A DNA stretch of 64,000 nucleotides, taken from the NCBI GenBank assembly GCA_023091665.1, contig JALJCQ010000013.1, positions 1,798,001-1,862,000 on the forward strand, in the 5' to 3' direction. This document shows, piece after piece, positions 48,774 to 58,599 of the stretch (the first letter of the stretch is position 1; every line of letters begins with the position of its first letter). This stretch comes from Pythium myriotylum (lineage: Eukaryota > Oomycota > Peronosporomycetes > Pythiales > Pythiaceae). A program made the position numbers and the translations under genes. The notes beneath the pieces are model-generated. The model saw nothing but the letters and a program-made list of their open reading frames with translations. It was not told the origin of the DNA and did no database searches.

Positions 48774-51602
48774 ATGCCCGTGTACACGCCCATCTCGCCC
48801 ACGTTCAGCTCGACCGAGGCCACGCTCGACGCCCTCAACTCGGCCTCGTTCTACCACGAGAATGTATCGGTCACCAAGGGCGCTGGGTCCAGGCACCACG
48901 CTACGTCGCTCGCACGCTTCGAGAAAGCGTTCGTCTTCATCGTGGACCCCAAGTCCTCCAAGCTCGCCTCGCTCTATAGCTTCTTCATCGCGTGCGCAGC
49001 CTTCACGAGCTGCTTCATGCTCTTCCTCCAGACACTTGACGGCCCCAACCACCACAGCACGTTCCCCGATTACCCGAGTCTGCCTAGCGAGCACGACTAC
49101 TACATGTCGGATCTCGTCTTCACCTGCATCTTCACGCCGGAGCTGCTCGTGCGCATGGTTATCTGGCCGTCGATGTGGAAGGACCACGAATACCTCACAG
49201 AGCGCCGACTCAAGCCTTTTCTGAAAGACTTCTTCAACTGGTTCGACGTGGCCGCAATCCTCCCATTCTATACCGATCTAATCTTCGGCAAAGACAAAAG
49301 TTTCGTCATCCTGCGCCTCTGTCGCTTGCTGCGTATCTTCAAACTGGCGCGTAATCACTCAGGGACATACATCTTGCTTCGCGCCATCCGCGCGAGTCTC
49401 GCACCCATCTCAATCGCGCTCATTTTCCTGTTGGAGATCGTGCTCTTCTTCTCCGTGGTAATGTACATGGCCGACCCGAATGTAGACCGCAACAAGGTGG
49501 GCTTCAGCGACCTGCTCTCGTCAAGCTACTTCGTGGTCGTGACTGTCGCGACCATTGGCTACGGGGATATCACGCCAACGAAGGGCAACGTAACGGCGCG
49601 GCTGTTCGCCGTGATGATTATCATGTCCGGCACACTTTTCTTGTCAATGCCACTCGCGATTATCGGTACGGAGTTCGACCGCGCGTGGAAAGAACACGCT
49701 GAAAATGTGCTGAAGTACCAGCAGCAGGGCCAGTCTGTGGATCTCGCATCTGTCGCGGACAACAACGATCCTGATCAGAAACATGAGGTGCTAGTCAAGT
49801 ATAACCAGCCCAACAAGTACTATCTACGGCTCGCTGCGCTTACAGGTGAGGCGTCACTCATGGTACAAGCGTTGTGGTATGAGTGCTCGATGGACGAGCC
49901 AAGCGTGACCAAGCTCCAAGAAATTGCCGAGGACCTTAAGCACCAGCTCGAACTGTGTTATCTCAAGTGTGAAGAACTTGGGCTGCTTGTGAAAGATATG
50001 ATCACTCCCCATGTGGAGCAGAAGGAGGAAAAGCTTTCATTTCGACAGAGACTCAAACGTGGAATTTCAGACCCGAGCTCCTCCAGACTCGCAAGATGGA
50101 TCTCGCGCTGGGTATCTTTTTGTCTTGTTCTCTCGATGATCATCGTCATCTTCCAGACCATGCCCGAGCTGCAAACATACGGCGAGAGTACGTTTTTGTG
50201 TGAGCGAGCAGTTCAACGGTACTGCGAGGATGCATCAAGCGTCACCCCTGAGAGCGATCCTGGCTGTTTTCGCGTAGATAAGCCCACCCAAACCCTTCGT
50301 TTCGATTGCTCAGACAGTGAGAAGCTCGTGGACTCTCGTTGCTTCGGCTTTGGCGCCAACTATGGCGCCCGCAATGCTGCCGATGGACTCACCTGCGACA
50401 ATGTGAGCACTCACCCAAAGCAAAATGCCGGGACAAGCGGACAACTTTCAAAAGTAGACGGAAGCAGGTCGCTTGGAACCCAATACGGTGACAATCTGCT
50501 CACGCTTGTGCCGTTTCGGATAGACTCCGAGCTTCCAGTAAAGGAACGTAAGCTCTCTATCTGCAAGCGCTGGGAATGCGATAACTTCCACGTGACGTTT
50601 TTCGAGTTTGGCCAGTCATACACTGTCCTCGAGTACATGTTCACCCTGACGTTTATCTTTGAGTTTGTCGCGGCTATGGTTGCGAGCGACGATCTGCGAT
50701 CTCACTTCAAGAACCCGGTTCTCTACATTGAACTTGCATCATTCCTGCCGTTCTTCGTGTATGAGGGCCGGCGCTTCTTCTCCGCGACACGACCAACCTA
50801 CGTTATCCCCCCAGGATCCACCGATTTTCTGACATTTTTTAGGTTGCTGCGTGTGTTCCGGATTTTTAAGATCCAACAGAGTATTCCCGTGACCAAAGTT
50901 CTCTGGGAGTCTATCTCTAAGACTTCCACGCGACTCACGATCCCTTACTTCATGCTTGCTCTCGTTTCGACAATCCTGTCGTTTATCATGTTTGAGCTCG
51001 AAAAGGGCGAGGAGTGCTTCTACGGCCACGAGTGCATTGTCGCAGGGATCAATGTGACAAACCCGGTTGAGATGGTGGGATCGGCGTACAACAAGCGTTA
51101 TCTCGTCAACTCAAAAGGAAAGATCTCGACCTTCGACGATTTTTTTTCAGCCTTTTGGTTTGTCATCGTGACGGTCATGACTATTGGTTATGGTGACATG
51201 GAGCCAGTCTCGACGTCTGGCAAGCTCGTTGCAGTAATTGCTATGCTATTCGGGGCGTGCTACACAGCCATGCCCCTGACGCTCGTCGGCTCCCAGTTCA
51301 ACAAAAGTTACCGTGAGCACAAGCGACGTGAGGCGTTACTACGAACAAAGATCGATGTAAGCAAACCATTCTCAGTACCTGCGGGAGATGTCCAGCTGTG
51401 GGTGAAGTTTGCCAAGAACGATGCGTTTCGGTCGTTGCAGACGAAGCTGAAAGATAATGTGCTGCCCGTGCTGGACCTCATGGCAGGTGAAGAGACAATC
51501 GACGATGGGAAGAAGGCCCACGTCATGCGATCTGCCAGTGAAATGAAAGACGTGATGTATCGCCAACGGGTACGTCAGACGTGGAATGGTTTTGCATTTT
51601 AA
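48774..51602 (+). CDS. Two-repeat (12-TM) voltage-gated potassium channel
   Basis: A single frame of 942 codons with two complete 6-TM Kv modules. Module 1 (about 50-310) has S4 ILRLCRLLRIFKLAR and filter TVATIGYGDITP. Module 2 (about 440-850) has S4 RLLRVFRIFKIQQ and filter TVMTIGYGDMEP. Both filters are canonical K+ type. Module 2 has a long S1-S2 extracellular loop (about 130 residues) with several Cys residues, perhaps disulphide-bonded. The inter-module segment is helical and charged. No T1, CNBD or ankyrin domain is seen. Two chains should form one pore. Unlike the CNG-type double channel at 6481-10722, S4 spacing and pore are Shaker/KCNQ-like, so the two duplications look independent. 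Confidence 0.9.
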   Translation: MPVYTPISPTFSSTEATLDALNSASFYHENVSVTKGAGSRHHATSLARFEKAFVFIVDPKSSKLASLYSFFIACAAFTSCFMLFLQTLDGPNHHSTFPDYPSLPSEHDYYMSDLVFTCIFTPELLVRMVIWPSMWKDHEYLTERRLKPFLKDFFNWFDVAAILPFYTDLIFGKDKSFVILRLCRLLRIFKLARNHSGTYILLRAIRASLAPISIALIFLLEIVLFFSVVMYMADPNVDRNKVGFSDLLSSSYFVVVTVATIGYGDITPTKGNVTARLFAVMIIMSGTLFLSMPLAIIGTEFDRAWKEHAENVLKYQQQGQSVDLASVADNNDPDQKHEVLVKYNQPNKYYLRLAALTGEASLMVQALWYECSMDEPSVTKLQEIAEDLKHQLELCYLKCEELGLLVKDMITPHVEQKEEKLSFRQRLKRGISDPSSSRLARWISRWVSFCLVLSMIIVIFQTMPELQTYGESTFLCERAVQRYCEDASSVTPESDPGCFRVDKPTQTLRFDCSDSEKLVDSRCFGFGANYGARNAADGLTCDNVSTHPKQNAGTSGQLSKVDGSRSLGTQYGDNLLTLVPFRIDSELPVKERKLSICKRWECDNFHVTFFEFGQSYTVLEYMFTLTFIFEFVAAMVASDDLRSHFKNPVLYIELASFLPFFVYEGRRFFSATRPTYVIPPGSTDFLTFFRLLRVFRIFKIQQSIPVTKVLWESISKTSTRLTIPYFMLALVSTILSFIMFELEKGEECFYGHECIVAGINVTNPVEMVGSAYNKRYLVNSKGKISTFDDFFSAFWFVIVTVMTIGYGDMEPVSTSGKLVAVIAMLFGACYTAMPLTLVGSQFNKSYREHKRREALLRTKIDVSKPFSVPAGDVQLWVKFAKNDAFRSLQTKLKDNVLPVLDLMAGEETIDDGKKAHVMRSASEMKDVMYRQRVRQTWNGFAF

Positions 51603-51816
51603 ATACTGTGTCTAAATAGTGTCCCTCAGCTCCTAGTAATGCAGGTGAGCACGATCATCAACGACCTCAGAAAGGAAGGTGTCCGTTTAGCCGAGCAGCA
51701 GACCACTGCTCTCCAGAGTATCACATGAGTAGAGCAGCCTTGACTTCTTAAACTCGGGTTCCCAGTTCTGGTTCTATACTGCACAGTCTTGTGTATTCTA
51801 AGCTCTTGCCGTGGTG

Positions 51817-53887
51817 CTACTCAATGTCACTTGCCTTTAATTGACTACTCTTCCAGATTGCAAGGCGGGCCTTCGAGAGCGCCAAAAACCTCTTTGCTTG
51901 TCCTAAGAGCCCTGGAGTATGAAACTGCGAATGTGGATCCTCTCCCCTAGCGAGTCGTAGCACTCGACATTGCACATCAGAACCTGACCTGGGGTCTTCC
52001 TCTTGTGTGAACTGTGATACTGCTGCTGTTTGTTCTTGTCCAACTACAGCAGCATGTTCGCCACGTAGAATACGAACTAGTAACGGCATTGGTATCTTAT
52101 CAATCGCAACGCCATTAACAGCCAAGATGCGGTCGCCGACCTTAACACTTCCACTTCTCAGTGCTGGGCCGTCACAACGAACGAATGACTTGAAGATGGG
52201 TCGACCATTTGCTTGAATATCGGTCTCAAGCTGGATGCCAATTGGACGTTCATTATCTGGAACGACTACACACTTCACATCGTCCGACACGAGGGGGGTG
52301 AACTCACGCACTCCTTCGCAATTAGCCAGGCCGTGGTATCCTTTAATCGGAGGGCGCCGCTGCGATGTAGATGAGATGATTTGAGAACTGCCCGAGGAGC
52401 AGCCCGGCTGATCGGAAAGAGGCCATTCACGCAGTTCATCTCGCACAGCTCGGTCGAGAAGAATCTGACAGAAAGTTTGATGTTGATGCTCGATCTCAAC
52501 CGCAGAGTCGACCGAGGCACCGGAGAGTTCCCATCGTTCTTTCACCAGATCATGACGTAAGCGAGCAGACGGTGATGTAAATATTGCGTTGGTTCGAACA
52601 GAGCCAAGAGGAGTACCAATTTGTGTGCGGCGACGTCGCTGCCAAGGAGAAAGTGGAGCGTGGGCTAGAAATTCTTGCCTGTATGCCTTGAGATCGCGAA
52701 ATCGTAGCGTTCGCTTGTAGCTGAGCAGCACATCAAGCGATGTGTTCACCACAGAGACGATACCTTCTTCCTCATTTGTTGTCCCCGAGTTGTCAGTAAA
52801 TGTCGAAGATGAACTGATTCTTAGCGTTGGGAACCCGTTGATTGCCATGAGGTACTGATCTTCAGATATTCCGTCGCTGCGTGTGCGACGCCGAGAAACA
52901 ACGTTCGCCCCGAAGCCAGCAGGAGGAAATGTTGCGAGTGCTGCGTAGCTAACCACTGGAACCTCCATCATCACTTCCATAGGTACGAAACAGAGCCACT
53001 TCAGCTGCTCGCGAGTCGTGAGCGTCATAACCTGATAGTCTCCCTGGAGATTTGCTGTCCTACCAAACCATAATGCCTTGGGAAAGGAATCAGGATCATA
53101 TAGGAGATCCATAACGTCGTCAACTGGAGCTCCGAGAACAGATTCTTCCCCAATTCTGACCAGAATCGAGTCGAGCAGGGCCTCTCTCGAGATTTCAGCA
53201 GTCCGAAGATCGTTGAATCCCATAGCTCGGAGGAGGGCGAATTCCAAGTGAGCGAGCTTGAGCGGGCTTGTCATTATGTAACTTTCTGTGAAGCGCAAAC
53301 CTGTGGGTTGCAACGATTCGAACATGACTTCAAATTCGCCCTCACGAAATCGGGGATCATCGCCACGGGGCACGTGCGAGAAACTCTTATTGTGCTGCCA
53401 TCTCGCAACGGCATTATCAGCGCTCTCAAATCGATCCACAGCAACGAACTCAAGCCGTGTGGGTCGACTATTCACTGTGGCCCGGAGCTTGAGCATAACG
53501 TCAGCGAAGCTGAGATCGATAACAGCAGTGCTGTCTATTGCAACAAGCACATCGCCCGGGTGGAGTGTCGGGCACGATAGCTCTCCATAACCTAAAAGTC
53601 CACGTGTCAATGAGGAAACATCAGCGCAAATGAATTCGGACGCACCTCGAAGTTGGAGCAACTTGCCCACGACTACCGCGCCATCGTCGGCGACGCGCAA
53701 ACTTATCCCGAGGTCGCCTGGCTCGTCGAAGCGTACCTGTGAAAGTCCGATCAGGATCTACCGAGGGTCTATCCTACACAACAAGCAAACAAACCTCTTC
53801 GGCGTTGTGGACATCGTCGCTGTCCTCCCGTTCGCATTGATCGGACAGTTTGATGGTTGCAGTCTCACGATCGTTGGTCTCGGTCAT
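51817..53887 (-). CDS. PDZ-domain scaffold protein
   Basis: Three exons (53887-53795, 53736-53646, 53591-51817) give 652 aa. The first two exons supply the start of an N-terminal PDZ (VRFDEPGDLGISLRVADDGA); exon 3 completes it (LHPGDVLVAIDSTAVIDLSF). A C-terminal PDZ is clear: RPIGIQLETDIQANGRPIF, SGSVKVGDRILAVNGVAI and IPMPLLVRILRG. A middle region with AINGFPTL may be a further degenerate PDZ. The second intron (53592-53645) is 54 nt with no in-frame stop, so both spliced and unspliced products are translatable; splicing gives the better PDZ. No catalytic domain. Role unknown, probably a membrane-proximal scaffold. Confidence 0.78.
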
Positions 53888-54191
53888 CGCCTTTGTCCGC
53901 TCGCGTTAGCGGCCAACCGCCGCGGGCATTCGCTCGGACTGGCAGTCTGTGCCCGCGTCTGTCACGAGAGAAGCCAGAGGCGTCGCCCTCGAGCGAACCC
54001 AACCAAGTGGGATGCGTGTCAAGCTCAGCGTGCGAGTGCTGAGCTCTTCGCAGCATTCGTCGATCGCAGCAAGAAACGGACCATTTGTCATAAGAGTGCG
54101 TAGATGTTGCAGGAAGGTCGTCTGAAGAGATCAAGATGTAGCCATGTGTCAGAGGAACTCACGGACACAATGCAAGAGACAGCGCCTTTCT
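53888..54191. other. Intergenic region, 304 bp
   Basis: A gap between two minus-strand genes: promoter of the PDZ gene plus the 3' end side of the CFAP210-like gene. A minus-strand open stretch spans most of it but shows no domain. Confidence 0.25.
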
Positions 54192-55658
54192 TTATACACG
54201 GAACCCCGACGCTGCTAACAGGTCGACTCGCTTCTCTGCGAGGGCCACTTTGATCGGAAAGACGTTCTCAATGCCTTGTACCTTCGCCTCTTCCAGCGCC
54301 TGTAGCGCAACTTCGCGGAACTTGTCGTCTTCGCGTCCTAACACAACGTTGGCCTGCGCATCCATCAACAGCTCCGCCGCCCGTTCCTCCATTAGCATCT
54401 TCTTGCGCGCGTCCGCCTGCTGCTTCTGAGATACAGCAAACCGTAAATTCTCGAGCCTGACGTCGAACTCATCCTGTCGCATCTGCATGTCCACTTTCTT
54501 CCCATAGTCCTCCCATTGCTTCACCGCTTCCTCCGCTTTCTGCTTCTCAGCTCCTCTGGCGGCTGCTTTTTGCTCCAGCTGGCTTTGGCGACTTTGGAAC
54601 ATAGCCTCTCTTTCGGCAGCACGACGGTCCGCTCGTTCTTTAAGATCTCGATCCTCTTTGGCCCGGACTTCTTTAAACTGATTTTCTAGACGCGCCTCGC
54701 CTTTCTGCTCCATTTTGACAAGATTCTCTGTCGCCAAGTCAATCATGCGCTGTTTCCTAGCCTGCGCCTTCGCAAACTTCTCTCGCCGGAGAGCATCGCG
54801 CTTTGCATTCTGCTCTTTCTTCTTCTGCTCATCTGCCTCTCTTTTCTCGTCCTCGATACGCTCCAACTCCATAAGGGCTTCTTTATGCGCCTTGAGGCGC
54901 AAGTTCGCCAACTTTGTTTCTTCACCTGCTTGTTTTGCTTGCATTTTTCGTGCACGTTCTTTTTCCATTTCTTCCCTTAGATCGACCTCAGTTTTCTGTT
55001 TCATCAGTTCTCCATCCTTCTTCTCCTACATCGACACAACACTTTTGGCCAACTTGCTCATCAAGGTGCAGTTATGAGTTCTTACCTCGCGGAGTTGGGC
55101 GATGTACCGCTGCTTGTACTCCTCTAATTGCTGCTTTTGAATGTGCGCAAGTGCTTCATGCTCTTTGTGAAGTCGCATCTTTTCTCGAATTTCTTCTTCC
55201 TCACCTCGAAGGACACCATCGAGGACTCTACGATCATATTCTTGGTCAACCATTTTTTCTTGTTCGCGAATCATTGCCTTCTCTTGCAGCTGAAGCTTTC
55301 GATGGTGGATGACATCGACCAGGAGCTGCTTACTCCGGAGCGTCTTCATGCGGTCGGTCTGTTCGTTTAGCAACCTGTTGGCGCGCTCGATCTGCCGCGT
55401 CCGTGCGTCTTTTTGGAGTTTTGCTTCTTCCTCGTCGATTCTCTTCCTGGCTTCCTCCTCGCGCTCTTCTTTGTCTTTCTTCCACCTATCCTTCTTCATT
55501 CGCATGGCCTCGATCGTGTTTGGCCATTGCGACTTGCGATCCTCTGATTTTTCTTTCAATGCGAGACGTCGCACTTCTCGATCAGTCGCCACAGGTGGCG
55601 AGACGCTTGCCATCATCCGCTCAAGCTCATCAGCGGACAAGGTCGTGACCGTTGGCAT
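54192..55658 (-). CDS. CFAP210-like (TPH-domain) coiled-coil protein
   Basis: Two exons (55658-55086, 55025-54192) give 468 aa, almost entirely charged coiled coil. The N-terminus (TVTTLSADELERMMASV), then SQWPNTIEAMRMKKDRWKKD, RIDEEEAKLQKDARTRQIER and [20 protein letters not shown] are in the order seen in CFAP210/CCDC173, a microtubule inner protein of doublet microtubules. The C-terminal 40 residues are less charged and may fold separately. Another TPH-family member (for example CFAP45) is possible, because such proteins are repetitive and hard to separate by eye. It supports the flagellar theme with SPAG6, RABL2 and CFAP20DC. Confidence 0.7.
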
Positions 55659-55886
55659 GGTCGGTAAGCTGTGAGTGCGCTTGGAGTTCTATACACTTGT
55701 GCTACCGCAAACTAGCGTCAGATGGTCTGAATTCCTAAAGGTCAGGACCAAAATGAAGAGGAGCTGTTTTTGGACGTGGACTTCAAAGCGCACTTCGTAC
55801 TTAGTTTCAGCAGCTTTTTTGTATTTCTACCCGCCAACTACGATCTAGTTTGCGCGCATTCGCGACTCGCTCTTCGTGTTGACAGA

Positions 55887-58143
55887 CTATCCTTGTTTTG
55901 TCTTCTTGCTTGCAGCTGTCGTGGCACGCACAGATTTCACATGCGGGTGATAAAAGCGCACTTCTTCGACCATGCGCTCTCGAATCTCGGCAACGCCCAT
56001 TTTCTTCTCGTCGAAATCAAGGGTAATTGTTGATGGAGCCACAATCTCCTCCTCTAGCGTGCGGATACTGGCGAGGTACTTGTGAGATAGAGCATCGTCA
56101 AGCGAGGCACGCTTCTTAGGGTTCATTCGCAACATCCACTCGAGAAGCTCGATCGCTTCTGGTTCCGCACCAGGGTACAGCTCTTGTAGGTTCTTTTTCG
56201 GCCGTGGAGGCAGGCTACGCAAGTACATCTGAACGTCCGGGTCCGCAATTTCGGCGATGTCCTCCTCCTCCATAGTTCCGAGTACATCCAAGATCGTGTT
56301 GAGTTGGTCACGACTGTCTTGAGGCAACGCCGTCTGACCAGCACCAGGGCTCAGTGGGAAACACGACACACCTGGAAACAGTGGCTCCCGTTGATAGTGG
56401 GAGGGGATGCTGCTCTTTTGCATACTTAGAAGCTCAGCAAATATGCATCCAACCTGCCAAGAAAACTGGGTGAGACGGCTGAAATGACCCATGGGATGGT
56501 GTGTTACTTACCGACCACACATCGATAGCAGCTGAGTAATCGTGATCGCGGAAAATAATCTCCGGTGCACGGTACCACCGAGTTACGACATGCTCCGTCA
56601 GTTGGCGTTGAATACGTTTTCCTGGGGTTCGCGGGTGAACACCAGTTCCTTCCAACGCCCCCCGGTCGTCCGTGTCGGGTTCTCCGACACGCTTGCGCTT
56701 CCTATTTGAGGATTGCTTCGATGAAAGTCCGCGTGCTAGGCCAAAGTCGCAGATTTTGATGGCAACTGGGGATAAGTTGAGCAAGACATTCGCGGGTTTC
56801 AGGTCGCGGTGGACAATCTCTGCAGAGTGCATGTACTTGAGGGCCTTGAGTAGATCGAGCAGAAGCCACCGCAAGTGCTCTGCAGTAAGAAATTGAGGAG
56901 AGTGGAGGAGCTTCTCCAGATCTGATGGAAGGTATTCAAACACCACGAACAGATCCTGGAAGGTCTGACTGTCTCGAGGAGGGATGATCTCTCGAATCTG
57001 AACGATATTCGGGTGGCGCAGCTGTCGAACAATGCAGAGTTCGCGAAGAATTCGCTTGGCATCAATCGGATCGGAAAAGACGTTCTGGATCTTCTTGATC
57101 GCAACGATCTCACCAGTAGGTAGATGCTTGCAGCGCACGACCTGGCCATAGCTGCCCTGGCCTAGGACGCATTCAATCGAGTAGTTTGGCGCAACGTCAC
57201 TCCAACCTGGAATCTTAGTTGCATTGGAGCCTCCAGAGGCAGGTGGTAACGGTTTGCCAGGAGCGGGGGCAGCACTAGCTGTCGATTTGTGGTCCGCCGG
57301 TTGCAAAGGGGGGTCCACAACCGCAGGTGTCTCTGCAAGTGCCGTCTGGGAATATTCGAGAACTGGACCAATTTGCTGGGCGAGAACGAGCATGCCGTTG
57401 CCAACAGGATTTGACAGCAGCGGCGTGCAAGTTGCGAGCAAGGACAGCTTGTTGCCGTCACGCTTGACAAATTCCAGGATGACGCCCATGGAAGGCGCGT
57501 TCTGCAGACATCGCGCTAGCGCGTCATTCAAGTTCGCGACTGTATGGGGTGGCACGAGGTACGGCATCTCTTTCGTCAGTTGACGCCCTGCCATCTCCTC
57601 GCGTGAGTATCCGAGTGTCTTGATCGCCGTGTCATTCCAGAGAATGATGCGCATCATCTCGTCGACCACAAACACGATGGCAGTCGACGTGTATAACGAC
57701 TTGCCGAGACTTGCGAGGCTCTCGGTCGTCGCGCAGTAACTCTCAACGGATTGGACAAACGCTTGAACCTTCGGCAGCGTCGCGTATTCGTAATGTTCGC
57801 CGATGGTCTGCTGCATGAGCTTGCGTACGAGCGAGTTTCCCTTGGCCTGCGGCGGCGCAGAGCCCTGGCCAGGAGAGAGGTGCTGCATAACGGCACCAGA
57901 GGGCGGCAGTCCTCGCGCCGGGGCGTGGACGTGCGGGAGGTGGACCTGCGGGTGCGCGTACACGGGCGGGTGCGGGAGGCCGTGGTAGGCGGGCTGCTGG
58001 TGCATGGCCATCTGCCCGTGGCGACTGCTGCCGCCGCCGTTGCTGCGCCCGCTGTCGCTGCCGCTCGACTCGCCGCCCGTGACGGACGCGTCGAACGTGA
58101 CCGTCGGCCCCGTGCGCACGCCGGGCATCTTGTTTCCGTGCAT
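55887..58143 (-). CDS. PAS-domain MAP kinase with TEH activation motif
   Basis: Two exons (58143-56512, 56453-55887) give 732 aa. After a Gly/Ser/His/Pro-rich N-terminus comes a PAS domain (about 140-260: STAIVFVVDEMMRIILWNDT, GYSREEMAG). A kinase domain follows from about 315 with GQGSYGQVV, VAIKKI, HRDLKPANVLL and DFGLAR. The P+1 region RQLTEHVVTRWYRAPE is MAPK-like, but the TxY motif reads TEH (56590-56598), lacking the phosphorylatable Tyr. The activation loop holds an insert of about 30 residues with a basic NRKRKR patch. The intron falls at DVWSVGCIFAEL. The PAS domain could sense a ligand, redox state or light. An alternative start lies 15 codons downstream. Confidence 0.88.
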
Positions 58144-58599
58144 GGCGCGTTCTCTCGCTTCCCCCCTGCTGTGCCCAAGGGATCGACAGCTCTTCCCCCA
58201 AAAAGACTCGAAACCCATGGGCCGAGGGCCTCGACCAAAAGCGTCCACCACAGTCCACCGTGGGGAAGAGGAGTTGGGTCCAGTAGGGTTAGGTTTAGCG
58301 TACACTGCGGATAGGGGATCCCCCTTGAGTTGATGTCCAGAACAGCGTCGGGACTGTATCCACTCGCCCGGGCGGACATTCGGACCCCTGGAAGCAGCTG
58401 GCGATCCGGCGCGAATGAAGGAACTCTGGCTCTGATTGATTCAATGATTCATGGGTCGCTTCGGGAACCACGCCGAGCCTCTCCTCGCTGGCTACGGATG
58501 CTACGTGGCGACCTCCACATGACTACGAGAAGAACTCGTGATTCGATTATGTTCGTCAAGTACGTAATGGGTCCACGGGACAGCCGGGAACTCGCCTTG
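58144..58599. promoter_or_regulatory. Intergenic region between the PAS-MAPK start and MLH1 stop
   Basis: A 456-bp gap. It contains the PAS-MAPK promoter and the 3' end of MLH1. A plus-strand frame at 58330-58653 has no recognisable product. Confidence 0.3.
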
